A stretch of 64,000 bases of DNA from Phragmites australis (GCF_958298935.1 NC_084925.1:17233001-17297000), one strand, 5' to 3'; numbered from the stretch's first letter, positions 45,366-58,098 are shown. Notes: generated by a model from the letters alone, not told the origin. Numbers and translations: made by a program.

Positions 45366-45870
45366 TGATGGAAGTATGGTCCAATATTCTTTAAGATAAT
45401 GTGATATGTCGATTCGTGGAATTTCTATGTTGATGGTACAAAGGCTCTAGCCAGGACAATTCGAATCCCTCACAACTACTACACTACTACTTTGTGATTA
45501 TCAACCATACCAAACGCGGTTGACCTCACCAAGAAGACTTTCCTTGCAAGCAAATTGAGAGCAAAAGCAAAAGAATGGAATATGCAATCTAAAATTGTAT
45601 TGTGAATTTAGAAGAAGTTCATGAAGTGGGGTTCCTCAAACCAGACAAGCAACGAAACTACAATGTGATAGAATAATCTAAGAAAAACCTGAGTCTAAAC
45701 TATAACAGCTATTGAATATATAAGACGAAGACATGAGGAGGTCGAACTAGGGTTGTGTGGCCATGGGGAGGGAAGCACACAACCTGGGCTTGGACATCAA
45801 CATACTTACAAGGCCTGACATGACCCAAAAAAGTGACACAACTATCTAAGCCATCTTGATGCATACTCTG
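45366..45870 (-). repeat. Copia-type LTR copy (third of its family here)
   Basis: About 500 bp related to 10976-11480 over its length (tgatggaagt, gattatcaaccatacc, gcggttgacc, aagactttccttgcaagc). No coding sequence follows. Probably a solo or partial LTR beside the Tat gag. Confidence 0.6.
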
Positions 45871-45989
45871 GTTATCACTAGATTATCATGTGTAGGGGTT
45901 TAAGATGAGGAGAATACCTCCAATATAACCCCTTATGGGGTATTTTGCTATGTAAAGATGCCATTCAGACTAAAAAGTGTCAGTGCTAC

Positions 45990-48030
45990 ATACCAGCATG
46001 GTATGGAAATAACTCTCCATGACCAGATTGACTAAAACATGAAGGCTTATGTCGATGACCTTGTTGATAAATCAAAAGGAAGGGGACCTTCTCTCTGACC
46101 TACATGAAACCTTCAACAAGCTGGGAAAACATCGAGTCATCCTGAACCAAGAGAAGATCAAGTCCATTGAGGAAATGTGGTCCCCAGGTCAGTATGAGAA
46201 GTTCAAAAGCTAGTCGGGTGCACAACAACACTCAAGCATTTTATCTCTAGAGACCGAGGGCTTCCCTTTTTCAAGCTGCTGCACCAACATGATGGGTTCC
46301 AATGGTTGGAGGAGGTAGAATAAGCCTTCCAAAATCGGTAAATTTCATCCCCTTATGATAGTCGCCCCAAATCCAAAGGAGGAACTCCAGCTTTATATAG
46401 CGGCCTGACCACGGGCCATGATTAGAGTATTGGTGGTGGAAAGAGAAGTGCCTGACAAATGGGAGAAGAGCCAGATGCTGATATATTATGACCGCGAAGT
46501 TCTTCATGGACGAAGGAACACTACCCACAAGTGCATAAATTGCTATATACAGTATTGATGGTTTCCTGTAAATTGAGGCACTACTTTCGACTAACAAGAT
46601 CACCATACCATCCACTTTTCCACTCAAAGAGATCCTCCACAATAGAGATGCCATAGAAAGGATCACAAAGTGGGCCACTGAACTTGGGGAGTTTGATGTC
46701 CATTTCGTCCCTCACAAAATAATCAAGTCTGAAGTGCTCACTGACTTCGTTGCTAAATGGACTAAACTCGGCTAGCACTAGAACATCCATGATGAGATGC
46801 CCAATGTATGGACTATGTACTTTGATGAGTTACTAATACTCAAAGACTCGGGGACTAGGATAATCCTCATCTCCCTGATTGGAGAACGCCTACAATATAC
46901 TTTGCAGATTGACTTCCAGGCCACAAACAACATCACAGAGTACAAAGGTTTGCTTGCTAGTCTTCGAGTAGCTTCTGCACTTGGCATCTGCCTCCTCCTC
47001 GTGCATGGGGATTCACAACTCGTGGTGAAGCAAGTTAGCAAGGAGTATCCAACCTCAGATAAGACCATGACAGCTTACCTTGTGGAGGTGAAGAAGCTAG
47101 AAAAGAAATTTGTTAGACTCGAGGTCAGGTACATCTAAAGGAAGGACAATTGTCTCGCCAATAGTCTTGCCTAACTAGCCTCCACACGATCTCCAATACA
47201 ACCTTGGATCTTTGTAGAAAGGCTCTCGAAGCCGTCCGTGACACTGAAAGATGACATGTTCGAAGGAGTGATAGTCCAAATGACCTATAACCAACTTGGA
47301 ACATCACTGAGAATTGATGCTCCACAAGGGGTTATGGGGGAGCTTGTAGCTCCGCTCGTGTATGAAGATGCATGGATGGATCCAATCTGTAAGTTTCTTC
47401 AGGATTGAGTTGTACCCTAGGATGAAGCAATATCCAAATAGCTCTCCTATATGGCCAGGATGTATACCCTGGTTGAGGGTGTCCTCTACCAAAAAGGAGC
47501 CCATGGAGTGATCATGAAGTGCCTCTCTCGGAAATAGGGTAGTGAACTACTAGAAGAAATGCAAGGAGGGGTGTGCAAAGCTCATGTTTCCTTCCAAACC
47601 CTAGTCGAAAAGGCCATCAAACAAGGTTTCTACTGGTCTACGACTCCATGATGCGAGTGAGATGGTTAAAAAATGTGCCAAATGCCAGTTTCATAGCATA
47701 TGCATTCACCAACCCACTCAGGCTTTGCAGATGATCCCCTTGACATGGCCTTTCTCAATATCTGGGTTGGACATTATGGGGTCCTTCTCGGTAGTGCCTA
47801 GAGTCTTTAAGTACCTTTTTTTGCCATCAATACCTTCACCAAGTGGATCAAAGCTGAGCTAGTCAGTAGGATCACCTCAAAAGCTGCCAAATGGTTTACC
47901 ATGAATAATGTCATGACAAGGTTCAGCATCTACTCACGCTGGGTCATTTAGGTTAGAAATGGAGGTTGGACGAGTCTTCAATAATTTTTGGAACATTGAC
48001 CAGCTCCGAAAGTTCTTTGTGTACATACTA
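45990..48030 (+). pseudogene. Tat-type pol remnant with extra RNase H and integrase
   Basis: Plus strand, opposite to the Tat gag on its left. RT end with many frame changes (HETFNKLGKHRVILNQEKIK, FFKLLHQHDGFQWLEEVE). 46797-47138 is an open second RNase H domain (WTMYFDELLILKDSG, NNITEYKGLLASLRVASALG, LVVHGDSQLVVKQV), the archaeal-type RNase H that marks the Tat lineage. Integrase pieces follow (CAKCQFHSI, WPFSISGLDIMGSFS), breaking off near 48000. Confidence 0.75.
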
Positions 48031-48740
48031 AGAGTATGTTTACATTAATAAAGGCCATATTGCCCGTGAAGTTGCATGAATCTCTTTGTGCCATTTTTTC
48101 TTCCTCATGACTCAATGTCTGGCATCTATGAGATGGGAACACCAGAGGTGAGCTGCTAATTTGGTACTGTTACCCAACATGCACACCCGGATATGCCTGG
48201 GCAAGGGTGACACAAGATCGATGTTAGGTAACAAAAGCTTCTACAAGCAATGGGGCAGTATAGGCATTCGCTTTTTTTTCATATCTCGGTTGGCTAATTC
48301 TGAGTAATCGGCTGATAGCTGTCATTTCTTCCCATATAGCCAGTAGGGGTTTCACAGGTACAATATACTAAGAGCTAATGACAAGGTATCATGTGTGTGC
48401 CAAAGCGGCTTCTTTCGCATAGGGATGGTGTTCTGAGTTATGACCTCATAGGACATAAAACGGTTCCTTATCACGTCCTTGAGTGCCTGGGGGCCGCGGT
48501 GCCATCCACTCACGTTGGATATAAGGCTGACCGAGACTAAGCTCCCCGAGTAGTAAAGAAGTCCACCCACCCTAGCCGCAGGGACACACGAGTAGTACTA
48601 AGCGTAATAGGTTATCAGGATTTGCTCAGTATCGAGTCCCTGAGAAATCCCATCGCTTTATACTAGCATTTTAGACAACACTTAGTCACTAACAAAATAT
48701 AAATTTTTCTTCCCAAGCACAGGTTACAACAAAAACTAAG
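48031..48740. other. Unassigned DNA
   Basis: No domain or LTR end seen. It sits between the Tat integrase and an antisense ORF remnant and may be 3' Tat sequence. Confidence 0.3.
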
Positions 48741-48749
48741 AGAAAGCTT

Positions 48750-49600
48750 AAGGGGATGCCGAGAAGGCCATGCCATCTATGTAGTCCTTGGCCGAACACA
48801 CCATTGCCTCCACCAACTAGTTCAAGTCCTCCTTAGTCTCCCCTGGGAAGTTGTCTTAGAGCACATTCACGTCCACCTCTGGTAGTGAGCCTTAAGCATC
48901 ACCAACACTTGGGCAATCGCCTACTACGATCCCTTCTAGGCCTGGCAAGTAGTGTGCTTGGTAACTATCAGTCGAAAGCCATCGATGACTTCGGCTAGCT
49001 CCATCACCCAACCAGCAAGGCCAGTAGCACTGGTATCCACTATGGGGTTGCCCTCATCCCCACCATAATCAAAGCGGTGTGGAACAACTCCAAGGAAGTG
49101 GCGAGGGTCCATTGGACGGAGGTCATTTGAAACTCTGCCTAGACCAGGGCATCCCAGGCCTTAGATAGTTCTGCAACAAAGTTAGTTGACTTGTCAGAAA
49201 GAGATATTACACAAAGGGACAAGTAGTTGATGAGAAGCACCTACCCTAGGGCTTTGCATCTAGGCTAGAGCGCACCTGGACCTTCTCGACCTCCTACTCA
49301 TCTAGCAGCTCATTCAGCTACTGGTTCTCCGATAGGAGGGCATCCATCCCCGATGTAGCGAGCTGCACAACCACATGTTAGCACACACAAGAGGAACATA
49401 CTACTAACTACTTTGCAGGTTGTGTCATACCTCAAGAAGGGGCTGCAAAAACTCCATTGGGTCGCAGCCTCCCTTGGATCACACCCCTTAGATGATCTCC
49501 CACCAAGACACACGGGGTGGCAACCTGAGTACGAGAGCTTTGGGGTCCAACATTGTTGCTACTTTTGGCTTCCTGGTCCCTCTGGCAAAAGAAGTTAGGG
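48750..49600 (-). pseudogene. Probable Tat-associated antisense ORF remnant
   Basis: Minus strand, with frame changes: HRFDYGGDEGNPIVDTSATG, GWVMELAEVIDGF, then NFPGETKEDLN and LVEAMVCSAKDYIDGMAF. The acidic-helical sequence and its position after Tat pol on the opposite strand fit the antisense ORF of Tat elements. Low certainty. Confidence 0.35.
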
Positions 49601-49779
49601 ACTTGATGGCCCCGACTTCCTATGCTTCCGCTGACAAGACTCCCCCTTAGCTGAAGAAGTTGGTCTCCAGGGCAAGGGTCCCTGGCATTTCGGGGATGGG
49701 TTCCGACATGAAAGGTGGAAAAACCTCCATGATCAGCCTTCAAGTAAAGGGTCAATACATGCTCATGACATGGGAAGTC

Positions 49780-51080
49780 TTTCTTTTGCATGAAAAGCAT
49801 GGGTGCTCCCCAGGGTGAAGTACTAGGTCAAACATAACCTTTCTCTTGCAGCTCTTGAATTTGCTTCTTTAGCTCAGCTACATCATTAGCACGCATCCTA
49901 TATGGATTTTTAGCTATAGGTGCAGTTCCAGGTACTAGATCAATAACAAACTCTATGTCTCGATCCGGTGGTATACCTGGTAATTTGTCTGAAAACATGT
50001 ATGAAAACTTGCAGATTATTCAAATCAAATCCACTGTCGATCCTTCCATATGGTTCAGCTTGCATTCTTTCAGCTGCTGATGTATCTGCCACAAATTCCA
50101 CATTAACTTCTATCACTCATTTGAACTTTGCTAACTAATCCATTCCTAGGATAACATCTATTCCATCTAATTTTAGGATGATCAGATTAGCTAGAATGCT
50201 TACCCCCCCTTAATTTAAGGTTTACTTTGGGGCATATGAGACTGACTCTCATTTCTTCTCCAGGTGAGCTAATTACCATTTTATGCCTCAAAGTTGTTAC
50301 TGACATACTATACTTTGCCACATACTTGGAAGTAATAAATGAGTGTGAAGCTCCAGAGTCAAACAAAATAGACGCGGGGGTTGAGTTGATGAGGAAACTT
50401 ACTAACAACGTCCAATGCATCTTGAGCTTCTTCTATAGTGGCATGGTTCACATGTTTCTTCACATAATTCTACTGAGCTCTGTTAGGTGGAGCAGGAATC
50501 TGGTATTGATTACGATTCTGAGCTGGTGCAGGAGTCTTTACTAGGGTGTTCAAGTTGAATGGAACTAGTGTTAGATTTTGTCGTCTCATGGCAAACTAAT
50601 TGGCAAAGTATCCAATCTCTATTGAAACATGGAAGACCAGCTATAGCCTGAGGACTGGGATTCTTAGCTTGAGCTATTGTATTATTGTTGTTAGAGCGGA
50701 GTTCCTCATATGCAAAATGAGTTGATGATGCTTGAGACCTGAACCGATTAGATGCTTAATACTGTTGTCTCTAGTGAGGCGTGGTGTATGGGTGAGATTT
50801 ATTGCCTAACTGTTGTCCTTGTGCAACCATCTTTCTCTTACGGTCCTCTCCAAGCGTGTGATGCTTGTCTTCCAACACTATTCCCTTGTTCACCAAATGT
50901 TGGACATCCTGGAAGTCATGAGTGCTTAGCTGAGCTTACATCCCATAGACTAGTCCATCCAAGAAACGGTCATCCTTCTTTTCATTTATGTCCACATCCT
51001 CTAGTGCGTACCTTAAAAGTTGAGTGATGTTATTCACATAATCATTCATTAACAAAGATCTCAGCTTCAAGTTGTGAAAT
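49780..51080 (-). pseudogene. Gypsy element F: gag end, protease and RT start
   Basis: Minus strand: RYALEDVDINEKKDDRFLDG (gag), then a degraded knuckle region. The protease is well kept, ASILFDSGASHSFITSKYVA, with an intact active site. The pre-RT segment is recognisable (YHRIETLSLLL, LKIHIGCVLMM in place of the usual DRDIEFVID and NPYRMAAND). It ends in the RT near 49780, so most of pol is lost. It continues upstream at 54740-55175 beyond a copia LTR insertion. Confidence 0.75.
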
Positions 51081-51082
51081 TA

Positions 51083-52918
51083 TGTAGGACCGAGAAAGGC
51101 GACTAGAGGAGGGTGAATAGGAGCCTCACCAATTCCTTGGATGGTCTATCCTAATCTTTCACCCAACGCGCCTCATATCAACATGCAGAAGCAAAAACTC
51201 GAGAGAAACAAGTTACACCAAAACATCTTCGAGAAGAACATTTCTCCACTTGATGAATCTAAACACTAGGTTCCATTAAAGCCAATCCAAGTGTCATAGC
51301 TCACAAAATCTTGCAACTTAAGGAAAAAAAACACATAGATCTAAGAATCTAGGCACCAGGTAAAGAAACTCTCCAAGTTGATGGTTCTAGAGGTGGGGGA
51401 TGGTTCAAGACCAACTCATATATGATTTTTATCCCTCTAGCAACGAGAAGAACAACTCCAACACGATTGAAAATTGCAGCTCCTCAACAAAAATGAAAAT
51501 TACCACGAAAACCAAAAAACATGCAAACTAGCAAGGGAGCCAAGAGAGGGAAACTAGAAGGAGATGAACACAAGAACAAGAGTAAACAACATGTTCATTA
51601 CTTGCAGAAGAACAGACTAATTTTGGTGGATTACACAGAGTATTTTGCTCACAAAACTCTCACTTAACACATAGGCTAAGCATCCTTCTCTCTTAATTCT
51701 CAAACCCTAGCACACACTCTAAAATGCTCTCAAATGGCTGCCTCAAGAGGCTAACATAGCCCCCACCCTCTAGATATATGCCTTGGGAGCTTCCTTAGCT
51801 CCTAAGTTTTCATATTCCTTTCTTGCCCCTCTCTTCCAATGCACTCCTACCTACCACAAGGGGTATTTTTGCTTGACATTTTCTTCGTCCATCAAACGAT
51901 TATGGCACCTTTATGACTTTGCTTCGTCTCGATGCAAGCTTTGTGATGATGCCACGTACACTTCCATGCTTCCCATGGTTTTGGGCCAAACCGCGAAGCC
52001 GCCTTGCATACTTCTTAAAGCGTGACTCACCATCACTTTCTTACACCTTAAACAAGTCACATGATGTCGATATGTGTACTCCATCTTGCGATCTTGACTG
52101 CTAGCAAGTCTCTCATGCTCCCGATCCCTTGAGCTGCATTGTCACTTGCACTGGCATTTCTTTTGCTTCACTTTGTCAACATGCTATCTTCATTTGCCTT
52201 CTCATGCTTTGCTTGATCTTCACGTGTACAACTAGGATCACCCTTGACTCCACCCAGCCTCCTTGATCGTTCAGCACAAAGCGCTCCACTTAGCCCCGAT
52301 CATCCCACCATCGACCATCAAGATGCATACATCACCTGCACAACATAAGACAAGCAAACACATTTCTCCAATTCTATCTCCAATTACTCAAAATCAAGAA
52401 TTCTCTATCAAAAGAACTCAGCCTAGAAAATTCATGAACGCCGAATGTTCCTATGTGTACAACCTCTGATCACCAAACCATCTGATGTGTACAAGTCCTA
52501 TATCCTCTAAAATCCTTCTAGAAAAAGCTCTGATGATGCATTTGATGTTCAGACCATCAAACACTGAACCATCCGGTGAGTACAAAGCTTCTCTTCATGG
52601 AGCCAAAGGGATTCTCCTAGAAAATGCTCTGGTGCAGCCTCCAGTGTTCACACCTTCAATCACCAGACCATCCAGTATATACAATCACACCAGACAAGCC
52701 ATTTTGCACCACCTCCGGTGAAGCATCTGGTGTGCACACTGCTCGTCACCGGACCATCCGGTATATACAACCACTATAAATGCCATTTCAACTTCTCCTA
52801 GAAAATAGTCCAGTGTACTCCTCACTCAAACATCAGACCATCCGATGAACACTTCAAATTTTGCCTCTGAATTGAAATGCTTCAGGGTGTACTTCATCTA
52901 AACACCGAACTATCCGAT
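51083..52918 (-). repeat. Copia LTR inside element F gag, PBS-proximal part
   Basis: tgtaggaccgagaaaggcgac at the left; many ggaccatccggtgtgtac-type motifs between 52465 and 52860, as in the LTR at 28520. It resumes after the solo LTR at 54487. It lies between two parts of one gag, and about 15 codons of that gag are missing at the junction. Confidence 0.6.
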
Positions 52919-54481
52919 TGAAGGTGATATGCCCTAGAGGCAATCAAGGAGATGATTGTGTCACGTCTATGTTTATGAATAATGTGTTATTCCAAGAATG
53001 ACTATCATTTACATTTATTGGCAAGTATGTGAATTATTTGTGGAAGTCTTTGTTTGTATCATGATGTTATTCTAAATTGATCCCTAGTCACGTATCATTG
53101 TGATAATTCATAAGACCAGCATATGTATTGATTGATGATCACGTTTCACGGATCATAGGTATAGAGATACAAGGTTAATAATGTGGACGTTTATGTTGGA
53201 GAACATGATGTTGGATAGACCCTTGAGATACGACTGGGATTGTTATTTATGATGTGCCATCAGTTGTTATCTCAGATGGTGTACCTGTAGGATTCTTAGA
53301 CCTGAGATCATCATTGATTCCCAGAATGTGTAGTGACATACTTTGGGTGTGCCAAATGATATTCCATAACTAGGTAGTCATAAAGGTAGTTTTCGAGTTT
53401 GTCATGAAACATGTCATGAGGTGTGAGCGATCAAGATGGAATTTGTCCCTCCTTGATAACATGAGAGATATCTCTGGACCCTCAAGATAGTTGGATGGAG
53501 AAAGTACATAACTATGCTAATATGATTAAAGAGTTAATCATGATGAATCCACTACTTGATCGAGTGGATGGTCGAGCAATCATAAGGGTGGCACATATCT
53601 CTCCTTGAGATTGAATGGTATCGTGAGGCGAAGGGATCGGTACAAGTATATATCAAGACTCAGCTGATATGATCTTTGTGTATACTCAGGAGTCAACATG
53701 TCCTGCTAGGGACCGCTATTGATTTCGGTTTGGAAAGGATTTCCGAGTCATAGCCATTTTTGCATGAACCTAACAGGTCACACACTTAATGGGTTGGAAC
53801 AAAACATACAAATTGGATTCGTATATGGGTTTGATTGGATTGTGATACATGAGGTTTTAGAGTCCTAAATGGCTTCCAATGTGGTAGCTCATTAGTGAGC
53901 TCTATATAAGGAGAGGTGTGGGGTGGGGCGTGAAAGGGTGAGCCACTCCAAAATCCTAGTCGTAACCCTCCACATGATCTCCCAAAACCCTAACCGTGCA
54001 CGTGGTGCTAGCACATCTGCGCTCGGTGATCCTATCCAGTACGTGTGGATATCATAGAGGCACTGTTTCTATTGTGATGCTGATCTCCTCGGCGTGAAGA
54101 TTGCGACGCTTTTATCCGACTGGTCGGTACCTACTCTGCTAGTCGACATACCTGCTCGTCTGGTCGTGGAGCACGACGTGACCACTCGTAGATCGTCGAG
54201 GACGCAATAGACCTGGTCGAGGAACTGGTCGAGAAGAATGACCACCTGCATGAAGTTGGTCGAGGAGTATAACCACCTACGCGGACTGGTCGTGGATCTG
54301 ATCAAGAAGCTGCTCAAGGAGTTTGACGCACATGATGTTGGATCAATCTACTCCAACTCTTCTTCTACTACACTGCGCGTCAAGTAGTAATGATCTATGA
54401 TCTCCTACTTGCATAGTTTCCTAGGTGAATAGGGTAGAAAAATTTTGTTTTTAGGCTAGCGTAGCAACCCATTCCCCAACA
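52919..54481 (+). repeat. Solo LTR (1,563 bp) nested in the copia LTR
   Basis: TGAAGGTGATATGCCCTAGAGG...TTCCCCAACA, a form I know from grass copia LTRs. Flanks ccgat (52914-52918) and ccggt (54482-54486) agree at four of five bases. The host sequence joins cleanly across it as a copy of the accatccggtgtg motif. No internal domain, so it is a solo LTR. Confidence 0.75.
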
Positions 54482-54486
54482 CCGGT

Positions 54487-54735
54487 GTGGTCAAAATCCC
54501 AAGCACCGGACCATCTGGTGAGTGTATTTTTCCTCTCTTAGAGACAAACACTCTAACTCCAATATCTACGGTTAGTCTCAAACATAGACGAGCACAATCA
54601 TGCTTATGTATACCAAAACTCATCAAACCAAATTAACAACCTTGTCCACTCATCACATATAAACCAAGGCACATGTCAACTTGGTTTCTCAAATTTCTTC
54701 TTCATCATAGTAATGGCTCCTACTAATACCAACAG
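54487..54735 (-). repeat. Copia LTR inside element F gag, start part
   Basis: On the minus strand it begins TGTTGGTATTAGTAGGAGCC and includes a segment (tgtgccttggtttatatgtg) that recurs in plus orientation at 62430. Same LTR as 51083-52918. Confidence 0.6.
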
Positions 54736-54739
54736 AAAG

Positions 54740-55175
54740 CTACCTTGAATTCCACTCGGGTGATTGACTCATGGTCCTCATGTGCATTGCAAAAGGCATC
54801 CCACTAGTCGGTAGAATGTGTAGTGAGTTGGTGAGTGGCATACAAATCCTTCTCACGATCATTGCATTGCGCGATCAACAGCTTTTTCTCTATGGTCTTT
54901 AACCAATCATCCGCAGCAAGTAGTTCGGTACCTTGGGAGAACATGGGTGGTTTAGTCCTCATAAACTCTCATGGCTTGGACTGCTTGTGGTGTTGTGGCT
55001 ATGATGGAGGTTGTGTCTGCGACGCTTGCTGTATGTTGGCCATTATTTGGGCCATCCCTTCCAAGATCTGAGTTTGCATAGCCATAAGTTGCTCCATGCT
55101 CATCGTGGGTAATGGAGGAGGTGGGGGTGTTTAGCCGTTGCTGCTGCTTCCAGGGTTGTTCCTGGTGTTCACCAT
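54740..55175 (-). pseudogene. Element F gag, N-terminal part
   Basis: Minus strand from ATG 55175: MVNTRNNPG, a Pro run, EQLMAMQTQILEGMAQIMAN, FMRTKPPMFSQGTELLAADD and EKKLLIAQCNDREK. Clearly related to the gag of element C. It is cut at about 54740 by the copia LTR. Confidence 0.8.
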
Positions 55176-55219
55176 TTGGTAGGGGTAGGACATGGCTGAA
55201 AGGAAAGCACAAGATTCTA

Positions 55220-56076
55220 AAGAAGGTCTATTTTGACAGTGGCTCATTTTACTTTAAAACTCTTCTTATATTAATTAACTATCTTCATACCCTATTTCTA
55301 AAATGTGGATGCAAACATGGTGCCTAGGGGCATTCCAGTAAATCACATCTGACACTCACAAACAATAAGATCCATAAAAATCAAAAACTCTAAAACGACC
55401 AAAGTGACACTACCGATCGATCTCTTCTAATGGAATTGATATTTCCCTATCGGGTACACATGCTGGAATTGCAGGTTCTCCTTCAAAGTCACTATTCTGG
55501 TAGTTGGATCTAGAATCTGAAAGGAGCTTGGAGTGTAATATCTTGCTTGGTGGTGAGAGTGGTGTATGTGTAGCACCATCACGTAGGTAGCGGTGAAGAC
55601 CCATGTTCCCTTCTTCATCATGTTCCAAATGTTGGCGGAGATCTTTAGCTCTAACAGTGAGTTAACTTGCAACTAGAGCATGTCGATTGCTTCATTGCAA
55701 TAGCATTGGACGCTGTCTTTGGGCTTGCAGGATGACTGATGAAAATGTAGCAGTACATCGAGTCTCTGATCAGCAGTCCATAGTCTAGGCACACACGGTA
55801 GCGTGCTTGGCATGCGGCGTCTTGTATGCCTTCTTCAAAGCTAGCCCTTCTTGTCTATGTTGACTAGGTGCGAGCGACTAAGAATTCTATTTTATGAGCA
55901 CAACTTCCATAGACGAAGATGGTGACACTCCACTCCGTACCATTGGCTTCTCTTGTTCCCTCATACAATGGCTTCTTTTGGTGTCCTCTATTCGAGAGCA
56001 CGAACCAAAGCATTCTTTGAAGAACCCCATGGCACAATCTGTTGGAGTGGTGCACATCGTTGAGATCCGCAATCAT
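55220..56076 (-). pseudogene. Element F ORF1 remnant before gag
   Basis: Minus strand between PBS and gag, from ATG 56076 after an acceptor-like aaacctacag. It shares with ORF1 of element C the blocks VLQRMLW, KKPLYEG, WSVTIFVYG and ASFEEGIQDAACQARYRVC. The H3-like N terminus of C is absent here; the frame begins further in. Frameshifts and stops follow. Confidence 0.5.
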
Positions 56077-56220
56077 CTGTAGGTTTAAGCATAGTGAGGA
56101 ATAAATAAACCATTAAAAGAAGAGAGGGATTTGAGAGGTATTCAAGCATAGCTTTTAGGTTTTCAAATTTTTATGTTGTAGATATGGCCATGCTAACTAA
56201 GGATGTGTTCTACATCGATA

Positions 56221-56238
56221 GAGCTCTTATATCAACTC
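56221..56238 (-). other. Primer-binding site of element F
   Basis: Minus strand TTGATATAAGAGC, a worn version of the tRNA-Met PBS TTGGTATCAGAGC, three bases after the LTR end. Confidence 0.6.
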
Positions 56239-56470
56239 TGTCATGACAGGTCCAAGAAAATAACCAATGTCATCTATATGCTGAGCTCAGGAATAAATCC
56301 TAACATAAAGTGATTTTGTAAATGAATATCATTACAATATCTCAATTAATCAAAATTAAACATCTTATAAAAGTGACCTTCAAGGGTCAAGATCCAAATA
56401 AACTACAGCAGAACTACGTAGACTCTGTCCTTCATGGTGACTCCATAGGCAAACCAACATAGAAAACAAC

Positions 56471-56514
56471 TTAGAATGACCAATCTCCAGCAAACTCTCC
56501 AACATCTTCTCTAT
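56471..56514 (-). CDS. Candidate last exon inside the element F LTR
   Basis: Minus strand, after acceptor-like caaacaatcag: two bases, then REDVGEFAGDWSF and TAA. Same phase as the last exons at 9185 and 32649. The intron from 57588 would be 1,074 bp. Confidence 0.4.
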
Positions 56515-57588
56515 CTGATTGTTTGGTGATAGCAAGTGTGAGCACATGTCGTACTCAACAAGTTATGAGGAAATATTATGTATATATGAAGGCATGAAAA
56601 TAATATGGCAATATGTCTCTTTTGAAAAACAACATTTATTTTAAAACAATTTAAAAGCAAGTAAATAATTAAGTGAATAGCAGTAAATAAATAATCATCT
56701 TAAGATTCTAACAATCTTGACTTAACCAACCTCCCAACACCTCAACCATGGTTCCCACCACCAAGGTTGAACAACACCTTAATCATAGTTCCCACCACTA
56801 TGATTGACCAAACAAGCCAGACTATCAAGTTCTAATCATGTGATGTTTCCATACTACTCGTAACCATGAGTACGGCTGACTAAACAGTTTTACACTCTGC
56901 TGAGATTGCACACATTACCCACATATCATGAACAATTCTTTTATCGGTACCCGTTAGTACCTTACACACATCTGAGGTGTGCGCGAAGAGACCACTACAA
57001 AGCCTGTTTTAACATATGCATACTAGCTAAGGTTTCACCATCGTGTGAATGCACCTCAACAACGAAAGTCCCATCTTGCGCCTTATAGAAACCCTAGAAG
57101 TATAGCCTTCCATTCCATATAACAAAATGGACTACACAATACTGATAGTGAAGCAAATTAATTGGCTAGGCCCATCCCAAACTAGGCTTGAGGTTGTACT
57201 GTTTACTCGAAAAGATCACTTCATGAATTGGTCCTTAGATTTGAGTAAAACTACCACAAACCCAACGTACAACCTGTACTGGTCTCATCAAATCACTTGC
57301 TCAAGTCCTAATTCCATGTTGTTACAAAAATTATACCATAAACTTTTATCATAGTTGTATATGACCATTATCATATTCAGTTGAACCATTAACATTATCA
57401 CCATCCCTAAGCAAGGCAAAACATGACCTACCCTTCCATAAACACACCATAACCATGGCGACAAGGATGATAAAGGAAAACTAGGGTATATCTTAACTCT
57501 TGGGATTCCCTGCAATATTAATAGCATGCATATTTGTAAAATAAATCATTTAAAAATTGGGATCAATATGATCAAGAATCCAACTTGC

Positions 57589-57658
57589 CTTCACAAAACT
57601 CAGTTGAATCTTCGGAGTTGGTCCTGAAGTTGTTCTAGATCTTCCAGAATGCTGTCGT
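57589..57658 (-). CDS. Candidate acidic exon inside the element F LTR
   Basis: Minus strand, after acceptor ttcatgagtag: starts ac gac agc as the element C exon starts ac gat tca, and ends at TGAAG|GCAAGT, again a GC-AG donor. Reads DDSILEDLEQLQDQLRRFN, then a stop. At 70 bp it has lost the frame relative to the 72-bp exon of C. Confidence 0.4.
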
Positions 57659-58098
57659 CTACTCATGAACATAAGCGAAAAGGCAACACATAAACACCGA
57701 TATCCAAAAAAGAACTAAATAGCACACAACAATCATCATCACACACAAGATCATATGTTTTGGCAATTTTACCAAAAGAACGGGTAAAAACGAAGTTACG
57801 GTTAACAAGTTATGGCTTTTGAAATATTAAAGCATGACAAAAATATTAAATACAGATAAAATTATGTAACTAGGAATTTTTATATAATTTTTGAAGTAAT
57901 CTATGATTTTCTATGATTGCCTAGGATTTTTCTAAAATTTATTAGCATTTATTTGGATTATAAAACTATATAAAAACATTATACATAATTAAATAAAATA
58001 TAAGAACATTATCAAAACTATTCTTTAAATTAATCGTATTTTTAGAATTATTTTTGTACTAAAAACTAATTATTGAATAATATATAGTATTTATGACA

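Larger units (their letters stand above)
56239..58098 (-). repeat. 5' LTR of element F (1,860 bp)
   Basis: On the minus strand TGTCATAAATAC...CCTGTCATGACA, followed by PBS, ORF1 and gag. It contains the counterparts of the LTR exons (57589-57658 and 56471-56514). Confidence 0.75.

Noticed and set aside
51083..54735. Clean target duplication for the copia LTR inside element F gag
   Set aside because: Flanks do not match and about 15 gag codons are missing, so a simple insertion is not shown.
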